The notes under the pieces were generated by a model, which saw only the letters and a list, made by a program, of their open reading frames with translations, was not told the origin of the DNA and ran no database searches. This document shows positions 56,789 through 64,000 of a DNA stretch of 64,000 bases, in pieces. This DNA comes from Rhizaria sp. SCN 62-66 (lineage: Eukaryota; Rhizaria, unplaced), in contig MEDY01000039.1 in the NCBI GenBank assembly GCA_001724265.1, forward strand, positions 53,166-117,165, written 5' to 3'. The first letter of the stretch is position 1, and each line of letters starts with the position of its first letter. The position numbers were made by a program, and so were the translations under genes.

Positions 56789-57529
56789 TTACTTGTTCTG
56801 GAGGCGGAGCGCCTGGGCCTCGGCCTCGCGCGCGGCAATCATCTCCTGCAGCAGACGCGCGCGCTCCTGCGCACGCTCCTTGGCTGCCGTGATAACCTGC
56901 TCGACGTAAGCACGCTCGCCGGCGACCTTCTCGAGGATGGGCGCGGGGAGGTAGCGGCGCAGGTACGACTCCTTCTGGATCTCCTTGGCGTGGGCGTCCT
57001 TGCTCTGCGCCGTGGTGTAGAAGAAGAAGCTGGGCTGGCGCGTGCGCGGGTGCAGCAGCACGCGGTAGCGGATGCGCTTCTGCGCAGAGAGCTTGCGGAC
57101 AGAGTTCTTGACGAAGGTGCGCGAGTAGCCCGTCTCAACCATGCGGGTGACGATCTCGTGGCGAGTCAGCGGGCCGGTGGTGTCGAGCATGGCGAGAATC
57201 TCGTGGTGCACGTGCGCGTAGCGGTACGCGGTAACGGACTTGTAGCCGTTGTCCTTGGTAGGGAAGACGGCGTCGCGGAGAGTGAAGTGACGGGTGCGCT
57301 GGGGGATCTTGAGCTCCTCCTCCTCGACAACCTGGATGTGCTCCTCGGCACGGAAGAACTTGGAGCGCTGGTTAGAACCGGAGCTGGGAGCAGCGATGGA
57401 GGGCTCGGCCGCGGTGGAGAAGCGGGTAGAGGGAGCAAGAATGCTCGGGAGAGCGGGCAGCAGCGACACCATGACGCCCTGCACGGGGCGCGGGGCGAGA
57501 GAGGCCGCAAGGCGACGGGCCGCGAGCAT
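56789..57529 (-). CDS. Unrecognised mitochondrial protein with possible winged-helix domain
   Basis: A 246-residue protein. I take ATG 57529 as the start, because it opens a classical presequence (MLAARRLAASLAPRPVQG...RFSTAA) and the frame upstream lacks another ATG. Residues about 75-185 form a conserved-looking basic domain: HFTLRDAVFPTKDNGYKS, HHEILAMLDTTGPLTRHEIV, YSRTFVKNSVRKLSAQKRIR and YRVLLHPRTRQPSFFFY. Its helix-turn-helix and strand order resembles a winged helix, though this is a visual impression only. The C-terminal 50 residues are a long charged helix (ERAQERARLLQEMIAAREAEA). A mitochondrial ribosome or nucleic-acid role is possible but not shown. It is divergent from BBS9 across 558 bases. 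Confidence 0.78.
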   Translation of the reverse strand: MLAARRLAASLAPRPVQGVMVSLLPALPSILAPSTRFSTAAEPSIAAPSSGSNQRSKFFRAEEHIQVVEEEELKIPQRTRHFTLRDAVFPTKDNGYKSVTAYRYAHVHHEILAMLDTTGPLTRHEIVTRMVETGYSRTFVKNSVRKLSAQKRIRYRVLLHPRTRQPSFFFYTTAQSKDAHAKEIQKESYLRRYLPAPILEKVAGERAYVEQVITAAKERAQERARLLQEMIAAREAEAQALRLQNK

Positions 57530-58087
57530 CTTCACAGTCAAGGGCAGGGTGCACCAAAGCACGAGCGTACAGAAGCAAAATGTAGGTGAGTAAATACGTA
57601 ATACAAAAGATAGAATTTTCACAATCTTTGAAGCTATGTCATTTCATCTAATTCCTTAAACACGACGGTTTAACCCTGCTACGAGGTGCCTTTTTATCAA
57701 CGGTAGCACCGTGTTGCGGCTTGGCCTGTTTTCCACAGTTTTTTCGGCCCCTGCCCACGGTCACTTGGCCTCGGCCCACCTGACTGAGTTCAAATTTCAC
57801 CTCGGATATCACCGCCCACAATCCGTTCTTTGCCAATGTTTGACAGTATCCATTTCTTATAGCCTTTGGTTGTTTTTTCCCTTTAATAATTCTCTCTCAT
57901 CTGTCCACCTTCCACGTTTTCGAACCTCCGCCTCAACCAACTTCTTGCACAGTTCTAGCAACCTTACGAGATTCGTGTTCCTCAGCGCCAGGGACCTTTC
58001 CATCTCTTCATTGGCTGCAGCAACTGCACCACAGACTTAACCGCAGCGCGCGCACGACATCTACGTTGCGCAATTGACTAAGGCAAG
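57530..58087. other. Divergent intergenic region upstream of BBS9
   Basis: Contains the promoters of the mitochondrial winged-helix-like gene (minus) and BBS9 (plus). A 62-codon minus-strand frame at 57648-57836 starts at TTG and resembles no family I know, so I treat it as chance. No other feature was seen. Confidence 0.6.
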
Positions 58088-61000
58088 ATGTCTTTGTTCT
58101 CGAACAAGGAGTGGTGGTCGTTCAACCCCGACCAAGTCGAAGAATGCGATACCGGTTGCCTATGCGTCGCCAACATCGATAATAACACAGACGGCCAGTC
58201 CAAGATCATCACAGGAAACTTTTCCGGTACTCTCCGCGTTTTTTGCTTCCCCGCGGCCGAGTCCCCGACCGCCGCCGCCCCGCGCGCGCTGACATACAGC
58301 TCCGAGCACATGCTGCTCGAGCAAACGTTACCGGCGCCTATTTTGCAACTCACCGCGGGCCGCTTCATGTCCCCTGCCACGGGACTCGCGCTCGCCGTGT
58401 TGCACCCGCGCCAGCTTGCCGTCTACGCTGTCATCCCGAGTGACAACACAAAATCCACCGGTTTATCGTCGTTTCTCACTCTTAATCTGCTTTACCAACA
58501 CCCGATCCCTCGTTCGGCGTTTAACATGGTTGGCGGTCCATTTCTCCGCCCACCCGGCGCGGCCGCCTCAGCCGCCACGTCCCCCGCCGCCGGTTCTGCG
58601 CCGGCGTCCCCTTCACAGGCCTCAGCCGGCCCGCCCCCCGCCGCGGCTGTCTCAGACTGCATCTGCGTGCAAAGCATGGATGGTGAGCTCGCTTTCTTCT
58701 CCCATTCTTCGCATTTGTTCTCCTGCCAGCTGCCCGACTTCACCGTCCCCGGTCCCATCGCGTACCATTCGCTCACAAACACGCTTGTGACTGCAAACGC
58801 GGCGATGGAAATCCAGGCGTTCAGCTTCGCGTCGTTAAGCCAGGCCGCCTCCACCGCCACAGCCACTAGCAGCTCCACTGCTTTAACCGCTGCCGGCGGA
58901 GGTGTTGGCGGTGGCGCGGCGCCGAGGGTAATCCGCGTTCCGCCTACTGGCGTCAGCGCGAGCGCCAACGCTTCGGCCTCGGCGGCGGCGGCACGCGCGC
59001 GCATCGCAGCCGCCGCAGCCGCATCCGGCGGAGGCTCTGGCTCTAACGCTGCCCCGGCCTCAGTGCCTGAAGACGGCGAGGATAACGACCAAGCAGAGGC
59101 TGATGACGCAGTCAACGCCGACATTAACAACATCATCGCCGCCAGAGACGCCGCCGACGTCTCCGGTGCTCACGGCGGTACGCATGGTCATGGGTTACCG
59201 CGCCTCGTGACTGCGACTGCCGCGTGGACGCGCAACCTCGGCGACCACGCCATCTCGCTTTTCACAGCGCGTCTGCACCGGCCGTCGTCACTCTCCCCTG
59301 GCGCGCCTTTGCCGCTAGACCTCGTCGTCGTCGCCGAGCACGGCATGTACATTCTCCGCGCTGACACGGGCGCTCTGCGGCTGCAACGGCGGCTCGAATA
59401 CGACCCCGCGTGCGCTGCGCCGTATACAGTCTCGCGGCGCGCGGCAGAGACTGCGGCGGCGACGGGGGTCGACACCAGCGCCGTGGGGACCGTCACGCTG
59501 CAGCATCTGCTCGTCGCCAGTCACCAGCGTGCGCTGTTGGTGTACCGCGACACGACTGTGGTGTGGGTGTCGCGCATGGAGGAGCCGCAGACGGACAAGA
59601 GCGTCGCCACTCTCACCAACAGCAGCAGCAGCGGCGCCGATAAGAGCGGCGGTGGTCTCAGCGGCGTGCAGAGCGCTGTTGTAGCTGCGAACGGCACCGC
59701 CAGCAGCAACGGCGTCGGCGCGCTGGGCGCAGAGGGCACCGCAGTCGTCGTCCAGTGCGCTGTCGGCACCTTTTCCGGTGTGTACGGCCTCGTCGTCACT
59801 CTCTACGACTCCGGCCGGCTCACCGTTACCTACCTGGGTACAGACCCCGACCTCGCCGCCGCCACTGCCGCCACGGCCGCCGCGCGGGCGGACGCCGGCA
59901 CTGAGCGCGAGGCCGGCTACGCGGAGATGGAGGCCGAGACGCGCCGGCTCAACCAGCACACAAAGGCGGTGCTTGCGGCCGGTGGCGCGGCGGGCGCGGC
60001 GGCTGCTGCCTCTGCCGCTGCCGCGGTCACGGCCGGGGGAGGCACGCCCGCCGCCGCTGCCGCCGCCGCAGCCGTCGCGGCGGCCGGCGCCGCGCCCTAC
60101 ATCGACGTGACGGTCTCAGCGGCCTCGGTAGCGTCCTTTCCGGACATTGTCGCGACGGCCACAGCCGCCGCTGGCGCTGGCGCTGGCGCGGGCGCTGACT
60201 CGGCCACTGGAGGCCCGGCGCCGTCAGTGCCTGTGCCGCCGCAATACGCGCGTGCCCCGGCCTGGGCGCCCCAGCGCAGCGCCAACAGCAATACGACGCC
60301 CGTTTCTTTGCTGAGCACCGAGGCCTGGGCGCAGCGCCGGCGGTCCCCGCTGCCACCCGCGGTCATGCGTACCGTCGGCCGCTTTGTCTACGGCGTCGCC
60401 GAGGTCGTCATAGCACTGCGGCCCGCGGCGCACGCGCCCTCCGCCGCCGCCGCGCTGGCGCTGGGGCTGCGCGACGTGACCGTGAGCGTGTCCGCAGACT
60501 CGTCCGCCGTGCTTGAATGCGAGACCTGGGTGTTCCCGGCGCTTCCGGGGCCAGCGCTGGGCGGTGCGCACGCCGTCGCCACGCCCGACGCGAGCGGCAA
60601 CGGGGTGACTGTGCGCATCCCAGTGTATTATCGCATCGCCGCCGCTGTTATCCCGGCCACTCTTGCGCTCACGGTCACGGTTGATTACGCTGCGCCGGCG
60701 CCTCCACTCGCAGACGGCGCCGCCCAACCGCAACCCCAGTTGCATAGTTTGGCGGATGACGCCCGTTGGGAGCCGCGCTGCAGCAACGCCAACGTAATGC
60801 TCCCGTTTGACTGCTTTGCGCTCGCCGTTGCGCCTGTCAAAGACGCCGTCGCCGCTGTCACCATCGACACGTCCGCGTCCGCCGCCGCGCCGCTCACCTC
60901 TCTCTTCCCCGACTTACTCGCCCCTGCGATCGCGTTATCGCCGGAAGTCGCGCGCACCGCGGCCGGCGTGCTCACAGTCGCTCTCCCGACCGGCGCCGTC

Positions 61001-61933
61001 GCCACAGTCATCGGCTCTAAGAAGGGCGGCCGCTACCGTGTCCAGGCCTCGCACCCGGCCGCGCTCGCTGTCATGACCGCGGAAGTTGTCGCGCGGCTTA
61101 ACTTAGCCTCCGCCGCCACGCAGGGCGGGCTCGCAGTTGCGCACCGCGAGGATCTCCCCTTGGATCTGCTTGAAACCGCAATCCGCGCGCACTGGGGGGC
61201 GCGCGAGTCTCTCTGCGCGGCGCATTCGGCGCTCGCGGCGCGCGCGGCACAACACCGGGCGCTGCAGAAGCGCGCTCTCACTGGTGCTCGCGGTGGCGGC
61301 GGCGGCCCTGGCGCTGCTGGTGCTGGTGCTGCTGGTGGTGGTGCGGCTGTTGATGGGCTTGCGCTTGTGTTGCGGCAAGTGTTCGAGTCAGTGTCTGCGG
61401 CGGCGATCGCTGTGGAAGACGCCCAGGCTGCTGTATCTGCACGTGCGGGGGAGCTCCGCGCTGTGCTGGCGCTCACAGTCACTCTGGCACGGCTCAACTT
61501 CTCGCTCGACGGAAAGAACGCCGAGTTGCTCAAGATGTATCTGCCCACGGTCGTTACGGACTCACCGATGCCGTCGATCGAAGACACCGCGTCTTCTGCC
61601 GACGCGGACGCCACGGCGGTGGTGTCCCATAACGGGGAGACGGGGGCGACCGTTGGCGCGACCGCCGGGTTCGAGCCCCAAGGCTGGGAAGAAACCGCGC
61701 TTGCATCAGTCAAATTCATCTTGCATACGTCACTGCGGCGCCAGATTCCCGGCGCTGCGGCTGCGGCTGCGGCGGCGACCGGGCAGGGGCAAGATGACGT
61801 CGCGCTGGCTGAGGTCGACGGCGGGCTGACACTGGCGCCGGTCAAGGACGTTGGTGCTGTTGTCGCGGCTGTTAGGGAGCTGTTCGAGTTGATGAAGAAA
61901 GGGGCGCGGTTTGTTGTGAGCAAGAACAAGTAA
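58088..61933 (+). CDS. BBS9: BBSome subunit BBS9 (PTHB1)
   Basis: Scaffold subunit of the BBSome, the coat-like complex that moves membrane cargo in and out of cilia. It is a single exon of 1,281 residues against about 887 in human. The N-terminus matches PTHB1 closely: MSLFSNKEWWS, GCLCVANIDNN and GQSKIITGNFSGTLRVF. Further propeller blocks are CICVQSMDGELAFF, LPDFTVPGPIAY and the blade with VTLYDSGRLTVTYLGTDPDL. The later regions include TIDTSA, VIGSKKGGRYRVQASHP near residue 980 and the C-terminal helical signature GWEETALASVKFILHTSLRR, matching human LGWEETVDAAISHLLKTCL. Ala/Gly-rich loops at about residues 155-190, 250-350 and 620-700 account for the added length. With CFAP65 it indicates a ciliated cell. 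Confidence 0.97.
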   Translation: MSLFSNKEWWSFNPDQVEECDTGCLCVANIDNNTDGQSKIITGNFSGTLRVFCFPAAESPTAAAPRALTYSSEHMLLEQTLPAPILQLTAGRFMSPATGLALAVLHPRQLAVYAVIPSDNTKSTGLSSFLTLNLLYQHPIPRSAFNMVGGPFLRPPGAAASAATSPAAGSAPASPSQASAGPPPAAAVSDCICVQSMDGELAFFSHSSHLFSCQLPDFTVPGPIAYHSLTNTLVTANAAMEIQAFSFASLSQAASTATATSSSTALTAAGGGVGGGAAPRVIRVPPTGVSASANASASAAAARARIAAAAAASGGGSGSNAAPASVPEDGEDNDQAEADDAVNADINNIIAARDAADVSGAHGGTHGHGLPRLVTATAAWTRNLGDHAISLFTARLHRPSSLSPGAPLPLDLVVVAEHGMYILRADTGALRLQRRLEYDPACAAPYTVSRRAAETAAATGVDTSAVGTVTLQHLLVASHQRALLVYRDTTVVWVSRMEEPQTDKSVATLTNSSSSGADKSGGGLSGVQSAVVAANGTASSNGVGALGAEGTAVVVQCAVGTFSGVYGLVVTLYDSGRLTVTYLGTDPDLAAATAATAAARADAGTEREAGYAEMEAETRRLNQHTKAVLAAGGAAGAAAAASAAAAVTAGGGTPAAAAAAAAVAAAGAAPYIDVTVSAASVASFPDIVATATAAAGAGAGAGADSATGGPAPSVPVPPQYARAPAWAPQRSANSNTTPVSLLSTEAWAQRRRSPLPPAVMRTVGRFVYGVAEVVIALRPAAHAPSAAAALALGLRDVTVSVSADSSAVLECETWVFPALPGPALGGAHAVATPDASGNGVTVRIPVYYRIAAAVIPATLALTVTVDYAAPAPPLADGAAQPQPQLHSLADDARWEPRCSNANVMLPFDCFALAVAPVKDAVAAVTIDTSASAAAPLTSLFPDLLAPAIALSPEVARTAAGVLTVALPTGAVATVIGSKKGGRYRVQASHPAALAVMTAEVVARLNLASAATQGGLAVAHREDLPLDLLETAIRAHWGARESLCAAHSALAARAAQHRALQKRALTGARGGGGGPGAAGAGAAGGGAAVDGLALVLRQVFESVSAAAIAVEDAQAAVSARAGELRAVLALTVTLARLNFSLDGKNAELLKMYLPTVVTDSPMPSIEDTASSADADATAVVSHNGETGATVGATAGFEPQGWEETALASVKFILHTSLRRQIPGAAAAAAAATGQGQDDVALAEVDGGLTLAPVKDVGAVVAAVRELFELMKKGARFVVSKNK

Positions 61934-62513
61934 AAAAGCTCACGTTCGACGTAAGCATCAACTATTGTAATATTGGTTGAAGATTATATGATATATCTCA
62001 TGAAGACTTAACTCCGAGTCAAGTGCGAGGGAACTTGCGCGGCTAATACGAGCATCACTGGTTACATAGAGCATACACTGATTTCCTTTCACAGATATGG
62101 TCATGATAGTCACTGTCAGCGCAGGCACTGAGCGACGATGAGATAGTATACATGAGATAGTGCTGTTTGGTGCTATCGGGACTAGTTCGCAAGTTCAGTT
62201 CTCTCGCGAGTGTCTGGTGGTTCGACCTGACCACAAACGAGCTTTTTGGTGACAGCTGACCGAGAGGGCGGCCGAGTCGAACTTTGGTGCGAGATCGGTG
62301 CCCGTCTTAAGCTGTCTCTGTAGCAATTAAATGCAGTTCTACGGAAAAGTTACAATCATATTTAGATCAAAACTTTCCTCAGATATAATCTCTTAAATTT
62401 TAACGCTCCAAACTCCTCAGTAGCGTCAACTTAGCGTGATTTTCCAAATTTGCTCTGAACCTCACGTGCGCTCATCTTGTCGTCTCTCTCCGCATCCGTT
62501 CTACAGCCTGCAG
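61934..62513. other. Intergenic region between BBS9 and the FAM210-like gene
   Basis: It holds the 3' UTR of BBS9 and the promoter and 5' UTR of the next plus-strand gene. Composition is mixed to AT-rich. I checked it by eye for tRNA A- and B-box pairs and found none that pair up. No gene is evident. Confidence 0.65.
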
Positions 62514-63368
62514 ATGCTTTCCCGTGCCATTTCCCGCGGTGCGGCGCCCGTTGTGCGTGTGATGCCCGCTTCTGCGATGTCTTCCGTGCTTTCTCGCGCC
62601 GGCTCCGCCCCCCTGCGCGTGTTCTCAGCTCTCCCTTCGGCTACTTCTGCTAAGTCCCGCGCCGCTGCCCGCCTCTCTGTCCTCACTATGGCCTCGGCCC
62701 CGCTTGCTCGTGCCTCCGCGCTCCCTGCCGACCTTTCCGCCGTGCTCCGCGGCATCCCTGGCATTGCGTCCACCCGCTCTTTCTCCGCTGCCCCCAATGC
62801 GAACCCCATTGCCAGCGCCACCACCAGCGCCGCCCTCCCTGCCGCTGCCGCTGCCCCTGCCTCCTCCGGCTCCGGTTCCGGCTCCAACGCCGGCGCTAGC
62901 TCCGGCGCGGGCGCTACTGACACGACGACCCAGAAGGTTGGCCGCCTGCGTCACATGATGCAGGTCTACGGCCCCATTGCCATCGGCACCTACTTGGGCA
63001 TTTACGTCATCGTTCTCGGCTGCATTTTCCTATTCGTCAACTCATCCTTTGGCATGACGGCGCAGGAAGTCATCGCTATGGTCGAGGGCTGGGGCATCCT
63101 CTCCGAGTCCCTCAAGAAGCGTCTCGACGGCATGGTTGAGGGCGCGTCCCCACTCATGGTGAACTTCGCTGCCGCGTGGATCCTCACCAAGTTCACCGAG
63201 CCGCTGCGTCTCGTCATCGCAGGCGCGCTCACCCCGCGCGTGGCGCGCTGGATCGGCAAGGCTCCGGCCTCGGGACCCGGCGCCGCGGCCGCTGCGGCGG
63301 CGCTGTTTCTGCTCCCGGCGCGCGAGGAGCAGCGCAAGCGCCAGCAGCAGGACGAGACCGCGCACTGA
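62514..63368 (+). CDS. FAM210/DUF1279-domain mitochondrial membrane protein
   Basis: A 284-residue protein starting at ATG 62514, where a strong Arg/Ser/Ala presequence begins (MLSRAISRGAAPVVRVMP). The open frame extends upstream only to a GTG. A low-complexity Ala/Ser/Gly linker covers residues about 95-140. The DUF1279-like domain follows: RLRHMMQVYGPIAIGTYLG runs into a membrane helix (residues about 153-178), then after about 35 residues FAAAWILTKFTEPLRL and VIAGALTPRVARWIG, the family's hallmark pattern of a helix with (F/Y)K..TP(L)R and TP...R. FAM210 proteins are mitochondrial inner-membrane proteins linked to mitochondrial translation and erythroid differentiation in animals; the biochemical role is unclear. 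The C-terminus is an Ala-rich helix and a basic/Gln tail. The stop is TGA, the only one in the window. Confidence 0.85.
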   Translation: MLSRAISRGAAPVVRVMPASAMSSVLSRAGSAPLRVFSALPSATSAKSRAAARLSVLTMASAPLARASALPADLSAVLRGIPGIASTRSFSAAPNANPIASATTSAALPAAAAAPASSGSGSGSNAGASSGAGATDTTTQKVGRLRHMMQVYGPIAIGTYLGIYVIVLGCIFLFVNSSFGMTAQEVIAMVEGWGILSESLKKRLDGMVEGASPLMVNFAAAWILTKFTEPLRLVIAGALTPRVARWIGKAPASGPGAAAAAAALFLLPAREEQRKRQQQDETAH

Positions 63369-64000
63369 GTACGGCACTGAGTATCTGTGATATATAACTT
63401 ATTTGCGATATATGCAGTTAATCACGATTGATTGAGTGTCTATGAGCATAACAGACAATGAATGACTCCAAAAAGAACGGATACATCAAGCTGTGGCGAG
63501 TGGCAAATGGCCATTTACTCCCTTGCCTGCGACACAAGTCTTACGACAAACAGGCTTGAACTCAGGGTTGCTTTTTTCTTCTTTCCTCTACCTAACATCT
63601 ATAATATTATCAAATATCTTTCTATTGCTGCTTGTGCAGCGCTAGGATCATCAAATCTCAAAAACAACAACAACGACAACAAAAGTATCACTCACTCGAC
63701 GACTATAACCTTGAGTAGTTAAGTAGTTTTATGACGAGTTTTGTTCTTCGGTAGCGATATCTATATGATTAATATACACAAGAACACTTTCAAACGTCAC
63801 GTGATAATTTGTTTTGTTTTGGACATGTGCTCGGAGAGCACACGATACTTTTGTATTTGTGGCGATACAGAGGTGACGCTGAACACGACTCAAAGTGGCG
63901 CGGCGGTCAGGGAACAACAACAGTAACGAAGAATGAATATGAAATAGACAATAAGAAAAAGAGAGATACACACACACGGTTTCGTAGTTGAGAGCATAAC
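63369..64000. other. AT-rich 3' flanking region to window end
   Basis: Follows the FAM210-like gene. It is AT-rich, with no credible coding frame, repeat or RNA gene. The 3' UTR of the FAM210-like gene must begin here. Confidence 0.65.

Larger units (their letters stand above)
1363..61482. repeat. Dispersed 12-bp word GTGACCGTGAGC / GCTCACGGTCAC
   Basis: Exact copies as GTGACCGTGAGC start at 12739, 13156, 13342, 23665, 55400 and 60476. Exact reverse complements start at 1363, 4222, 31068, 53469 and 60667. Eleven-base matches start at 3004, 12630 and 14239. One-base variants start at 3847, 4570, 13135, 26191, 28517, 30532, 30568, 31345, 31582, 31621, 31676, 32182, 47251 and 61471. TGACTGTGAGC is at 37171 and GGGACTGTGAGC at 14611. 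All lie within coding sequence of the DHHC, SZT2-like, CSB-like, CFAP65 and BBS9 genes. See the corresponding finding. Confidence 0.85.

Noticed and set aside
57648-57836. 62-codon minus-strand frame between the winged-helix-like gene and BBS9
   Set aside because: Starts at TTG, no recognisable family, and lies in a divergent promoter region.

Overview
The window is nuclear DNA of a flagellated, mitochondrion-bearing unicellular eukaryote. Proteins of motile and sensory cilia (CFAP65 and BBS9 homologues) sit beside nuclear-encoded mitochondrial proteins with targeting peptides. Spliceosomal introns are present but few, there are no bacterial-style operons, and the code is standard (TAA ends nine of the ten genes, TGA the tenth). 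Coding DNA is very GC-rich, while intergenic DNA and most introns are AT-rich. Proteins are inflated by Ala, Ser, Gln and Asn tracts. I cannot assign a lineage from this sequence alone.

Layout, left to right: a 5'-truncated DHHC palmitoyltransferase (+, 2-7120); complex I 51 kDa subunit NDUFV1 (-, four exons, 8494-10403); one uninterrupted 22.4 kb reading frame on the minus strand (10767-33200) that best resembles the KICSTOR subunit SZT2; a mitochondrial helical-repeat-like protein (-, 33919-35241); a CSB/ERCC6-type SWI/SNF ATPase (+, 36621-43710, two exons, with an in-frame TAG in exon 1); mitochondrial malate dehydrogenase (-, two exons, 44325-45489); CFAP65 (+, three exons, 46222-56082); an unrecognised mitochondrial protein (-, 56789-57529); BBS9 (+, 58088-61933); and a FAM210/DUF1279 mitochondrial membrane protein (+, 62514-63368). 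No tRNA, rRNA, transposon or CRISPR array was found.

The genes do not form one pathway. Five of ten products are predicted mitochondrial (NDUFV1, MDH, FAM210-like and two unknowns) and two are ciliary. Three times a mitochondrial minus-strand gene faces a plus-strand gene across a 0.56-1.4 kb divergent gap.

The most interesting signals are: (i) a 12-bp DNA word, GTGACCGTGAGC and its reverse complement, occurring 11 times exactly and about 28 times with near variants, inside unrelated genes, on both strands and in different reading frames, which points to a DNA-level rather than a protein-level cause; (ii) a 5' splice-site consensus of GTACGY in six of seven introns; (iii) the intact 22.4 kb single-exon SZT2-like gene; and (iv) the in-frame stop in the CSB homologue.
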